A stretch of DNA of 64,000 bases, taken from NCBI GenBank assembly GCA_003116995.1, contig BDSL01000020.1, forward strand, positions 1,209,448-1,273,447. Direction: 5' to 3'. A program made the translations under genes and the position numbers. This DNA is from Yamagishiella unicocca. Lineage: Eukaryota > Chlorophyta > Chlorophyceae > Chlamydomonadales > Volvocaceae. Below are positions 21,241 to 34,100 of the stretch, one piece after another. Position 1 is the stretch's first letter; each line of letters opens with the position of its first letter. Under the pieces are notes generated by a model that ran no database searches, was not told the origin of the DNA, and saw only the letters and a list, made by a program, of their open reading frames with translations.

Positions 21241-23600
21241 TCAGGTACCTGTTGCGGTTTGCTGCTGGCCCCAAATCTTTCGGTATTGATTATTAACATC
21301 ATTGAAAATTATTAACATCATTGAAAGATCAAAGCGCAAGTTTGGTGCCATTTGGTCAGGGCAATGCACCTGTAGGACAAGGCACCCCTGAGCAGTTTGC
21401 TCGTTGCTCTGTGCTTTGCTAACCACCATGGCCATTTTCAGGTACCTCTTGCGGTTTGCTGCTGGCCCCAAATCGTTTCGGTATTGATTATTAACATTGA
21501 AAGATCAAAGCGCAAGTTTGGTGCCATTTGGTCAGGGCACTGCACCTGTAGGACAAGGCAAACCTGGGCAGTTAGCTCGTTGCTCTGTGCTTTGCTAACC
21601 ACCATGGCCATTTTCAGGTACCTCTTGCGGTTTTCTGCTGGCCCCAACTCTTTCGGTATTGATTATTAACATCATTAAAAGATCAAAGCGCAAGCTTGGT
21701 GCCATTTGGCCAGGGCAATGCACCTGTAGGACAAGGCAAACCTGAGCAGTTTGCTCGTTGCTCTGTGCTTTGCTAACCACCATGGCCATTTTCAGGTACC
21801 TCTTGCGGTTTGCTGCTGGCCCCAAATCTTTCGGTATTGATTATAAATATCATTGAAAGATCAAAGCGCAAGCTTGGTGCTATTTGGTCAGGGCACTGCA
21901 CCTGTAGGACAAGGCAAACCTGGGCAGTTAGCTTGTTGCTCTGTGCTTTGCTAACCACCATGGCCATTTTCAGGTACCTGTTGCGGTTTGCTGCTGGCCC
22001 CAAATCTTTCGGTATTGATTATTAACATCATTGAAAGACCAAAGCGCAAGTTTGGTGCCATTTGGTCAGGGCACTGCACCTGTAGGACAAGGCAAACCTG
22101 GGCAGTTAGCTCGTTGCTCTGTGCTTTGCTAACCACCATGGCCATTTTCAGGTCCCTCTTGCGGTTTGCTGCTGGCCCCAAATCTTTCGGTATTGATTAT
22201 TAACATCATTGAAAGATCAAAGCGCAAGCTTGGTGCCATTTGGTCAAGGCACTGCACCTGTAGGACAGGGCAAACCTGGGCAGTTAGCTCGTTGCTCTGT
22301 GCTTTGCTAACCACCATGGCCATTTTCAGGTACCTCTTGCGGTTTGCTGCTGGCCCCAACTCTTTCGGTATTGATTATAAATATCATTGAAAGATCAAAG
22401 CGCAAGTTTGGTGCCATTTGGCCAAGGCAATGCACCTGTAGGACAAGGCAAACCTGAGCAGTTTGCTCGTTGCTCTGTGCTTTGCTAACCACCATGGCCA
22501 TTTTCAGGTACCTGTTGCGGTTTGCTGCTGGCCCCAAATCGTTTCGGTATTGATTATTAACATCATTGAAAATTATTAACATCATTGAAAGATCAAAGCG
22601 CAAGTTTGGTGCCATTTGGTCAGGGCAATGCACCTGTAGGACAAGGCACCCCTGAGCAGTTTGCTCGTTGCTCTGTGCTTTGCTAACCACCATGGCCATT
22701 TTCAGGTACCTCTTGCGGTTTGCTGCTGGCCCCAAATCGTTTCGGTATTGATTATTATCATTGAAAGATCAAAGCGCAAGTTTGGTGCCATTTGGTCAGG
22801 GCACTGCACCTGTAGGACAAGGCAAACCTGGGCAGTTAGCTCGTTGCTCTGTGCTTTGCTAACCACCATGGCCATTTTCAGGTACCTCTTGCGGTTTTCT
22901 GCTGGCCCCAACTCTTTCGGTATTGATTATTAACATCATTAAAAGATCAAAGCGCAAGCTTGGTGCCATTTGGCCAGGGCAATGCACCTGTAGGACAAGG
23001 CAAACCTGAGCAGTTTGCTCGTTGCTCTGTGCTTTGCTAACCACCATGGCCATTTTCAGGTACCTCTTGCGGTTTGCTGCTGGCCCCAACTCTTTCGGTA
23101 TTGATTATAAATATCATTGAAAGATCAAAGCGCAAGCTTGGTGCTATTTGGTCAGGGCACTGCACCTGTAGGACAAGGCAAACCTGGGCAGTTAGCTTGT
23201 TGCTCTGTGCTTTGCTAACCACCATGGCCATTTTCAGGTACCTGTTGCGGTTTGCTGCTGGCCCCAAATCTTTCGGTATTGATTATTAACATCATTGAAA
23301 GACCAAAGCGCAAGTTTGGTGCCATTTGGTCAGGGCACTGCACCTGTAGGACAAGGCAAACCTGGGCAGTTAGCTCGTTGCTCTGTGCTTTGCTAACCAC
23401 CATGGCCATTTTCAGGTCCCTCTTGCGGTTTGCTGCTGGCCCCAAATCTTTCGGTATTGATTATTAACATCATTGAAAGATCAAAGCGCAAGCTTGGTGC
23501 CATTTGGTCAAGGCAATTCACCTGTAGGACATGGCAAACCTGAGCAGTTTGCTCGTTGCTCTGTGCTTTGCTAACCACCATGGCCATTTTCAGGTACCTG
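21241..23600 (+). repeat. 7-monomer higher-order repeat, period 1,264 bp
   Basis: Monomer variants at 21397, 21595, 21773, 21951 and 22129 recur exactly 1,264 bp later (seven monomers plus 18 bp). The extra 18 bp is a tandem copy of ATTATTAACATCATTGAA visible near 21300 and 22565. The shared private 18-bp duplication shows the whole block was copied at once. Confidence 0.9.
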
Positions 23601-25790
23601 TTGCGGTTTGCTGCTGGCCCCAAATCGTTTCGGTATTGATTATTAACATCATTGAAAGACCAAAGCGCAAGTTTGGTGCCATTTGGTCAGGGCAATGCAC
23701 CTGTAGGACAAGGCACCCCTGAGCAGTTTGCTCGTTGCTCTGTGCTTTGCTAACCACCATGGCCATTTTCAGGTACCTCTTGCGGTTTGCTGCTGGCCCC
23801 AAATCTTTCGGTATTGATTATTAACATCATTGAAAGATCAAAGCGCAAGTTTGGTGCCATTTGGTCAAGGCACTGCACCTGTAGGACAAGGCAAACCTGG
23901 GCAGTTACCTCATTGCTCTGTGCTTTGCTAACCACCATGGCCATTTTCAGGTACCTCTTGCGGTTTGCTGCTGGCCCCAAATCTTTCGGTATTGATTATT
24001 AACATCATTGAAAGATCAAAGCGCAAGTTTGGTGCCATTTGGCCAAGGCAATGCACCTGTAGGACAAGGCAAACCTGAGCAGTTTGCTCGTTGCTCTGTG
24101 CTTTGCTAACCACCATGGCCATTTTCAGGTACCTCTTGCGGTTTGCTGCTGGCCCCAAATCTTTCGGTATTGATTATAAATATCATTGAAAGATAAAAGC
24201 GCAAGTTTGGTGCCATTTGGCCAAAGCACTGCACCTGTAGGACAAGGCAAACCTGGGCAGTTACCTCGTTGCTCTGTGCTTTGCTAACCACCATGGCCAT
24301 TTTCAGGTACCTCTTGCGGTTTGCTGCTGGCCCCAAATCTTTCGGTATTGATTATTAACATCATTGAAAGACCAAAGCGCAAGCTTGGTGCCATTTGGTC
24401 AAGGCAATTCACCTGTAGGACAAGGCAAACCTGAGCAGTTTGCTCGTTGCTCTGTGCTTTGCTAACCACCATGGCCATTTTCAGGTACCTGTTGCGGTTT
24501 GCTGCTGGCCCCAAATCGTTTCGGTATTGATTATTAACATCATTGAAAGACCAAAGCGCAAGTTTGGTGCCATTTGGTCAGGGCAATGCACCTGTAGGAC
24601 AAGGCACCCCTGAGCAGTTTGCTCGTTGCTCTGTGCTTTGCTAACCACCATGGCCATTTTCAGGTCCCTCTTGCGGTTTGCTGCTGGCCCCAAATCTTTC
24701 GGTATTGATTATTAACATCATTGAAAGATCAAAGCGCAAGCTTGGTGCCATTTGGTCAAGGCAATTCACCTGTAGGACATGGCAAACCTGAGCAGTTTGC
24801 TCGTTGCTCTGTGCTTTGCTAACCACCATGGCCATTTTCAGGTACCTGTTGCGGTTTGCTGCTGGCCCCAAATCGTTTCGGTATTGATTATTAACATCAT
24901 TGAAAGACCAAAGCGCAAGTTTGGTGCCATTTGGTCAGGGCAATGCACCTGTAGGACAAGGCACCCCTGAGCAGTTTGCTCGTTGCTCTGTGCTTTGCTA
25001 ACCACCATGGCCATTTTCAGGTACCTCTTGCGGTTTGCTGCTGGCCCCAAATCTTTCGGTATTGATTATAAACATCATTGAAAGATCAAAGCGCAAGTTT
25101 GGTGCCATTTGGTCAAGGCACTGCACCTGTAGGACAAGGCAAACCTGGGCAGTTACCTCATTGCTCTGTGCTTTGCTAACCACCATGGCCATTTTCAGGT
25201 ACCTCTTGCGGTTTGCTGCTGGCCCCAAATCTTTCGGTATTGATTATTAACATCATTGAAAGATCAAAGCGCAAGTTTGGTGCCATTTGGTCAAGGCAAT
25301 GCACCTGTAGGACAAGGCAAACCTGAGCAGTTTGCTCGTTGCTCTGTGCTTTGCTAACCACCATGGCCATTTTCAGGTACCTCTTGCGCTTTGCTGCTGG
25401 CCCCAACTCTTTCGGTATTGATTATAAATATCATTGAAAGATCAAAGCGCAAGTTTGGTGCCATTTGGCCAAAGCACTGCACCTGTAGGACAAGGCAAAC
25501 CTGGGCAGTTACCTCGTTGCTCTGTGCTTTGCTAACCACCATGGCCATTTTCAGGTACCTCTTGCGGTTTGCTGCTGGCCCCAAATCTTTCGGTATTGAT
25601 TATTAACATCATTGAAAGACCAAAGCGCAAGCTTGGTGCCATTTGGTCAAGGCAATTCACCTGTAGGACAAGGCAAACCTGAGCAGTTTGCTCGTTGCTC
25701 TGTGCTTTGCTAACCACCATGGCCATTTTCAGGTACCTGTTGCGGTTTGCTGCTGGCCCCAAATCGTTTCGGTATTGATTATTAACATCA
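23390..25790 (+). repeat. 7-monomer higher-order repeat, period 1,248 bp
   Basis: The order of monomer variants from about 23390 recurs from about 24640 with a constant offset of 1,248 bp over six successive monomers, including the private GGACATGGCAAACC variant (near 23527 and 24775). Confidence 0.88.
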
Positions 25791-28199
25791 TTGAAAGACC
25801 AAAGCGCAAGTTTGGTGCCATTTGGTCAGGGCAATGCACCTGTAGGACAAGGCACCCCTAAGCAGTTTGCTCGTTGCTCTGTGCTTTGCTAACCACCATG
25901 GCCATTTTCAGGTACCTCTTGCGGTTTGCTGCTGGCCCCAATTCTTTCGGTATTGATTATTAACATCATTGAAAGATCAAAGCGCAAGTTTGGTGCCATT
26001 TTGCCAAGGCAATTCACCTGTAGGACAAGGCAAACCTGAGCAGTTACCTCGTTGCTCTGTGCTTTGCTAACCACCATGGCCATTTTCAGGTATCTCTTGC
26101 GGTTTGCTGCTGGCCCCAAATCGTTTCGGTATTGATTATTAACATCATTGAAAGATCAAAGCGCAAGTTTGGTGCCATTTGGTCAAGGCACTGCACCTGT
26201 AGGACAAGGCAAACCTGGACAGTTAGCTTGTTGCTCTGTGCTTTGCTAACCACCATGGCCATTTGCAGGTACCTCTTGCGCTTTGCTGCTGGCCCCAACT
26301 CTTTCGGTATTGATTATTAACATCATTGAAAGATCAATGCGCAAGTTTGGTGCCATTTGGCCAAAGCACTGCACCTGTAGGACAAGGCAAACCTGGCAGT
26401 TTCCTCGTTGCTCTGTGCTTTGCTAACCACCATGGCCATTTTCAGGTACCTGTTGCGGTTTGCTGCTGGCCCCAAATCTTTCGGTATTGATTATTAACAT
26501 CATTGAAAGACCAAAGCGCAAGTTTGGTGCCATTTGGTCAAGGCAATGCACCTGTAGGACAAGGCAAACCTGGGCAGTTACCTCGTTGCTCTGTGCTTTG
26601 CTAACCACCATGGCCATTTTCAGGTACCTCTTGCGGTTTGCTGCTGGCCCCAACTCTTTCGGTATTGATTATAAATATCATTGAAAGATCAAAGCGCAAG
26701 CTTGGTGCCATTTGGTCAAGGCACTGCACCTGTAGGACAGGGCAAACCTGGGCAGTTACCTCGTTGCTCTGTGCTTTGCTAACCACCATGGCCATTTTCA
26801 GGTACCTGTTGCGGTTTGCTGCTGGCCCCAAATCGTTTCGGTATTGATTATTAACATCATTGAAAGACCAAAGCGCAAGTTTGGTGCCATTTGGCCAAAG
26901 CACTGCACCTGTAGGACAAGGCACCCCTGAGCAGTTTGCTCGTTGCTCTGTGCTTTGCTAACCACCATGGCCATTTTCAGGTACCTCTTGCGGTTTGCTG
27001 CTGGCCCCAATTCTTTCGGTATTGATTATTAACATCATTGAAAGATCAAAGCGCAAGTTTGGTGCCATTTGGCCAAGGCAATTCACCTGTAGGACAAGGC
27101 AAACCTGAGCAGTTAGCTCGTTGCTCTGTGCTTTGCTAACCACCATGGCCATTTGCAGGTACCTCTTGCGCTTTGCTGCTGGCCCCAAATCGTTTCGGTA
27201 TTGATTATTAACATCATTGAAAGATCAAAGCGCAAGTTTGGTGCCATTTGGTCAAGGCAATGCACCTGTAGGACAAGGCAAACCTGGGCAGTTACCTCGT
27301 TGCTCTGTGCTTTGCTAACCACCATGGCCATTTTCAGGTACCTGTTGCGGTTTGCTGCTGGCCCCAAATCTTTCGGTATTGATTATTAACATCATTGAAA
27401 GATCAAAGCGCAAGCTTGGTGCCATTTGGTCAAGGCAATTCACCTGTAGGACAAGGCACCCCTGAGCAGTTTGCTCGTTGCTCTGTGCTTTGCTAACCAC
27501 CATGGCCATTTTCAGGTACCTCTTGCGCTTTGCTGCTGGCCCCAACTCTTTCGGTATTGATTATAAACATCATTGAAAGATCAAAGCGCAAGTTTGGTGC
27601 CATTTGGTCAAGGCACTGCACCTGTAGGACAAGGCAAACCTGGGCAGTTACCTCATTGCTCTGTGCTTTGCTAACCACCATGGCCATTTTCAGGTACCTC
27701 TTGCGGTTTGCTGCTGGCCCCAAATCTTTCGGTATTGATTATTAACATCATTGAAAGATCAAAGCGCAAGTTTGGTGCCATTTGGCCAAGGCAATGCACC
27801 TGTAGGACAAGGCAAACCTGAGCAGTTTGCTCGTAGCTCTGTGCTTTGCTAACCACCATGGCCATTTTCAGGTACCTCTTGCGGTTTGCTGCTGGCCCCA
27901 AATCTTTCGGTATTGATTATAAATATCATTGAAAGATCAAAGCGCAAGTTTGGTGCCATTTGGCCAAAGCACTGCACCTGTAGGACAAGGCAAACCTGGG
28001 CAGTTACCTTGTTGCTCTGTGCTTTGCTAACCACCATGGCCATTTTCAGGTACCTCTTGCGGTTTGCTGCTGGCCCCAAATCTTTCGGTATTGATTATTA
28101 ACATCATTGAAAGATCAAAGCGCAAGTTTGGTGCCATTTGGCCAAGGCAATTCACCTGTAGGACAAGGCAAACCTGAGCAGTTACCTCGTTGCTCTGTG

Positions 28200-30450
28200 C
28201 TTTGCTAACCACCATGGCCATTTTCAGGTATCTCTTGCGGTTTGCTGCTGGCCCCAAATCGTTTCGGTATTGATTATTAACATCATTGAAAGATCAAAGC
28301 GCAAGTTTGGTGCCATTTGGTCAAGGCAATGCACCTGTAGGACGAGGCAAACCTGGACAGTTAGCTTGTTGCTCTGTGCTTTGCTAACCACCATGGCCAT
28401 TTGCAGGTACCTCTTGCGCTTTGCTGCTGGCCCCAACTCTTTCGGTATTGATTATTAACATCATTGAAAGATCAAAGCGCAAGTTTGGTGCCATTTGGCC
28501 AAAGCACTGCACCTGTAGGACAAGGCAAACCTGGGCAGTTAGCTCGTTGCTCTGTGCTTTGCTAACCACCATGGCCATTTTCAGGTACCTGTTGCGGTTT
28601 GCTGCTGGCCCCAAATCTTTCGGTATTGATTATTAATATCATTGAAAGACCAAAGCGCAAGTTTGGTGCCATTTGGTCAAGGCAATGCACCTGTAGGACA
28701 AGGCAAACCTGGGCAGTTACCTCGTTGCTCTGTGCTTTGCTAACCACCATGGCCATTTTCAGGTACCTCTTGCGGTTTGCTGCTGGCCCCAAATCTTTCG
28801 GTATTGATTATAAATATCATTGAAAGATCAAAGCGCAAGCTTGGTGCCATTTGGTCAAGGCACTGCACCTGTAGGACAGGGCAAACCTGGGCAGTTACCT
28901 CGTTGCTCTGTGCTTTGCTAACCACCATGGCCATTTTCAGGTACCTGTTGCGGTTTGCTGCTGGCCCCAAATCTTTCGGTATTGATTATTAACATCATTG
29001 AAAGACCAAAGCGCAAGTTTGGTGCCATTTGGCCAAAGCACTGCACCTGTAGGACAAGGCACCCCTGAGCAGTTTGCTTGTTGCTCTGTGCTTTGCTAAC
29101 CACCATGGCCATTTTCAGGTACCTCTTGCGGTTTGCTGCTGGCCCCAATTCTTTCGGTATTGATTATTATCATTGAAAGATCAAAGCGCAAGTTTGGTGC
29201 CATTTGGCCAAGGCAATTCACCTGTAGGACAAGGCAAACCTGAGCAGTTACCTCGTTGCTCTGTGCTTTGCTAACCACCATGGCCATTTTCAGGTACCTC
29301 TTGCGGTTTGCTGCTGGCCCCAAATCGTTTCGGTATTGATTATTAACATCATTGAAAGATCAAAGCGCAAGTTTGGTGCCATTTGGTCAAGGCAATGCAC
29401 CTGTAGGACAAGGCAAACCTGGACAGTTTGCTTGTTGCTCTGTGCTTTGCTAACCACCATGGCCATTTTCAGGTATCTCTTGCGGTTTGCTGCTGGCCCC
29501 AAATCGTTTCGGTATTGATTATTAACATCATTGAAAGATCAAAGCGCAAGTTTGGTGCCATTTGGTCAAGGCAATGCACCTGTAGGACAAGGCAAACCTG
29601 GACAGTTAGCTTGTTGCTCTGTGCTTTGCTAACCACCATGGCCATTTGCAGGTACCTCTTGCGCTTTGCTGCTGGCCCCAACTCTTTCGGTATTGATTAT
29701 TAACATCATTGAAAGATCAAAGCGCAAGTTTGGTGCCATTTGGCCAAAGCACTGCACCTGTAGGACAAGGCAAACCTGGGCAGTTAGCTCGTTGCTCTGT
29801 GCTTTGCTAACCACCATGGCCATTTTCAGGTACCTGTTGCGGTTTGCTGCTGGCCCCAAATCTTTCGGTATTGATTATTAATATCATTAAAAGACCAAAG
29901 CGCAAGTTTGGTGCCATTTGGTCAAGGCAATGCACCTGTAGGACAAGGCAAACCTGGGCAGTTACCTCGTTGCTCTGTGCTTTGCTAACCACCATGGCCA
30001 TTTTCAGGTACCTCTTGCGGTTTGCTGCTGGCCCCAAATCTTTCGGTATTGATTATAAATATCATTGAAAGATCAAAGCGCAAGCTTGGTGCCATTTGGT
30101 CAAGGCACTGCACCTGTAGGACAGGGCAAACCTGGGCAGTTACCTCGTTGCTCTGTGCTTTGCTAACCACCATGGCCATTTGCAGGTACCTGTTGCGGTT
30201 TGCTGCTGGCCCCAAATCGTTTCGGTATTGATTATTAACATCATTGAAAGACCAAAGCGCAAGTTTGGTGCCATTTGGCCAAAGCACTGCACCTGTAGGA
30301 CAAGGCACCCCTGAGCAGTTTGCTCGTTGCTCTGTGCTTTGCTAACCACCATGGCCATTTTCAGGTACCTCTTGCGGTTTGCTGCTGGCCCCAATTCTTT
30401 CGGTATTGATTATTATCATTGAAAGATCAAAGCGCAAGTTTGGTGCCATT
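28200..30450 (+). repeat. 7-monomer higher-order repeat, period about 1,245 bp
   Basis: Monomers at 28224, 28384, 28562, 28740 and 29096 recur at 29469, 29629, 29807, 29985 and 30342 (offset 1,245-1,246 bp). The pair shares the TTATTATCATTG deletion variant (29164 and 30410). Confidence 0.85.
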
Positions 30451-31100
30451 TGGCCAAGGCAATTCACCTGTAGGACAAGGCAAACCTGAGCAGTTACCTC
30501 GTTGCTCTGTGCTTTGCTAACCACCATGGCCATTTTCAGGTACCTCTTGCGGTTTGCTGCTGGCCCCAAATCGTTTCGGTATTGATTATTAACATCATTG
30601 AAAGATCAAAGCGCAAGTTTGGTGCCATTTGGTCAAGGCAATGCACCTGTAGGACAAGGCAAACCTGGACAGTTAGCTTGTTGCTCTGTGCTTTGCTAAC
30701 CACCATGGCCATTTGCAGGTACCTCTTGCGCTTTGCTGCTGGCCCCAACTCTTTCGGTATTGATTATTAACATCATTGAAAGATCAAAGCGCAAGTTTGG
30801 TGCCATTTGGCCAAAGCACTGCACCTGTAGGACAAGGCAAACCTGGGCAGTTACCTCGTTGCTCTGTGCTTTGCTAACCACCACGGCCATTTTCAGGTAC
30901 CTGTTGCGGTTTGCTGCTGGCCCCCAATCTTTCGGTAATGATTATTAACATCATTGAAAGACCAAAGCGCAAGTTTGGTGCCATTTGGTCAAGGCAATGC
31001 ACCTGTAGGACAAGGCAAACCTGGGCAGTTAGCTCGTTGCTCTGTGCTTTGCTAACCACCATGGCCATTTTCAGGTACCTCTTGCGGTTTGCTGCTGGCC

Positions 31101-34100
31101 CCAACTCTTTCGGTATCTCATTGAAAGATCAAAGCGTTGGTGCCATTTGGTCAAGGCACTGCACCTGTATGGGCAGTTACCTCGTTGCTCTGTGCTTTGC
31201 TAACCACCATGGCCATTTTCAGGTAAACTCTTTCGGTATTGATTATTAACATCATTGAAAGATCAAAGCAAGTTTGGTGCCATTTGGCCAAAGCACTGCA
31301 CCTGTAGGACAAGGCAAACCTGGCAGTTTGCTCGTTGCTCTGTGCTTTGCTAACCACCATGGCCATTTTCAGGTACCTGTTGCGGTTTGCTGCTGGCCCC
31401 AATCTTTCGGTATTGATTATTAACATCATTGAAAGACAAAGCGCAAGTTTGGTGCCATTTGGTCAAGGCAATGCACCTGCAAGTGTAGCTCTGTGCTTTG
31501 CTAACCACCATGGCCATTTTCAGGTACCTTTGCTAAACCATGGACCATTTGGTGCCAGGTCCAATGCGTTTTCTCGTTGCTCTGTGCTTTGCTAACCACC
31601 ATGGCCATTTTCAGGTACCTCTAAATCATTTCATTGGTGCCCAAGGCATCAATCAGGTATTTGAAAAGGCATCATTGAAAGATCAAAGCAAGTTTGGTGC
31701 CATTTGGCGCAAGTAGGACAAAAACCTGGCACAGGCCATTTTCAGGTACCTGTTGCAAGGCACTGGTGCATTTGGTTGCACCTGTAGGACAAGGCAAACC
31801 TGGGCAGTTACTCGTTGCTCATGTTTTCAGGTACCTTTTTGCTAACTTTCGCATCATTGCTTGGTGCCCAAGGCAAACCTGTTGGGCAGGGTGCTTTGCT
31901 GGCCCAGGTACCTCTTGCGGTTTGCTGCTGGCCCCAAATCTTTCGGTATTGATTATTAACATCATTGAAAGACCAAAGCGCAAGTTTGGTGCCATTTGGT
32001 CAAGGCACTGCACCTGTAGGACAAGGCAAACCTGGGCAGTTAGCTCGTTGCTCTGTGCTTTGCTAACCACCATGGCCATTTTCAGGTACCTCTTGCGGTT
32101 TGCTGCTGGCCCAAATCTTTCGGTATTGATTATTAACATCATTGAAAGACAAAGCGCAAGTTTGGTGCCATTTGGTCAAGGCACTGCACCTGTAGGACAA
32201 GGCAAACCTGGGCAGTTACCTCATTGCTCTGTGCTTTGCTAACCACCATGGCCATTTTCAGGTACCTCTTGCGGTTTGGTGCCATTTGGTCAAGCACTGC
32301 GTAGGACAAGGCAAACCTGCAGTTACCTCATTGCTCTGTGCTTTGCTAACCACCATGGCCATTTTCAGGTACCTCTTGCGGTTTGCTGCTGGCCCCAAAT
32401 CTTTCGGTATTGATTATTAACATCATTGAAAGACAAAGCGCAAGTTTGGTGCCATTTGGTCATTGTAGGACAAGGCAAACCTGGGCAGTTAAACCACCAT
32501 CCATTGGTAAAATCTTTCGGTATTGATTATTAACATCATTGAAAGATCAAAGCGCAAGTTTGGTGCCATTTGGTCAAGGCACTGCACCTGTAGGACAAGG
32601 CAAACCTGGGCAGTTACCTCGTTGCTCTGTGCTTTGCTAACCACCATGGCCATTTTCAGGTACCTCTTGCGGTTTGCTGCTGGCCCCAAATCATCATTGA
32701 AAGACAAAGCGCAAGTTTGGTGCCATTTGGTCAAGGCACTGCACCTGTAGGACAAGGCAAACCTGGGCAGTTACCTCGTTGCTCTGTGCTTTGCTAACCA
32801 CCATGGCCATTTTCAGGTAAAGCATCATTGAAAGCAAAGCGCAAGTTTGGTGCCATTTGGTCAAGGCACTGCACCTGTAGGACAAGGCAAACCTGGGCAG
32901 TTAGTAACCTGGCTTGTGCAGTTGTTGCTAACCACCATGGCCATTTTCAGGTACCTCTTGCGGTTTGCTGCTGGCCCCAAATCTTTCGGTATTGATTATT
33001 AACATCATTGAAAGATAATTATTGGTGCATGGCCATTGGTACAAATCTTTCGGTATCACTTGCACCTGTAGGACAAGGGGCAGTTAAACCTGGGCAGTTT
33101 GGTTTTGGTGCCATTTGGTCTGTGCTTTGCTCTGTGCTTTGCTAACCACCATGGCCATTTTCAGGTACCTCTTGCGGTTTGCTGCTGGCCCCAAATCTTT
33201 CGGTATTGATTATTAACATCATTGAAAGACCAAAGCGCAAGTTTGGTGCCATTTGGTCAAGGCACTGCACCTGTAGGACAAGGCAAACCTGGGCAGTTAC
33301 CTCATTGCTCTGTGCTTTGCTAACCACCATGGCCATTTTCAGGTACTTTGCTAACCACCATGGCCATTTGCAGGTACCTGTTGCGGTTTGCTGCTGGGCC
33401 CCATCTTTCGGTATTGATTATTAACATCATTGAAAGACCAAAGCGCAAGTTTGGTGCCATTTGGTCAAGGCACTGCACCTGTAGGACAAGTGGGCAGTTA
33501 ATGGGGTACAGCATCATTGAAAGATCAAAGCGCAAGTTTGGTGCCATTTGGTCAAGGCACTGTGCAAGGCAAACCTGGGCAGTTACCTCGTTGCTCTGTG
33601 CTTTGCTAACCACCATGGCCATTTTCAGGTACCTCTTGCGGTTTGCTGCTGGCCCCAAATCTTTCGGTATTGATTATTAACATCATTGAAAGATCAAAGC
33701 GCAAGTTTGGTGCCATTTGGTCAAGGCACTGCACCTGTAGGACAAGGCAAACCTGGGCAGTTAGTTGCTCTGTGCTTTGCTAACCACCATGGCCATTTTC
33801 AGGTACCTCTTGCGGTTTGCTGCTGGCCCCAAATCTTTCGGTATTGATTATTAACATCATTGAAAGACCAAAGCGCAAGTTTGGTGCCATTTGGTCAAGG
33901 CACTGCAAGTTGGTGCCTAACCACCATGGCCATTTTCAGGTACATCTTTCGCAAATCTTTCGGTATTGATTATTAACATCATTTGGTGCCATTTGGTCAA
34001 GCACTGCACCTGTAGGACAAGGCAAACCTGGGCAGTTACCTCGTTGCTCTGTGCTTTGCTATTTGGTCCAACATGGCATGGCCATTTTCAGGTACCTCTT

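Larger units (their letters stand above)
15829..31100 (+). repeat. 178-bp satellite, block B (about 86 intact monomers, higher-order repeats)
   Basis: The same monomer as block A, same orientation, continues directly after the transposon. Monomer lengths stay at 178 bp with few exceptions (for example a 4-bp TTGA-type insertion near 16215 and an 18-bp tandem duplication near 21300 and 22560). Variant monomers carrying TTATAAATATC, CCATTTGCAGG or CACCCGTAGG are interspersed. Rare variants of block A (GAAGGATCAAAGC together with CTGTAGTACAAGG at 4070-4125) reappear near 17743-17795, so both blocks come from one array. Confidence 0.97.
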
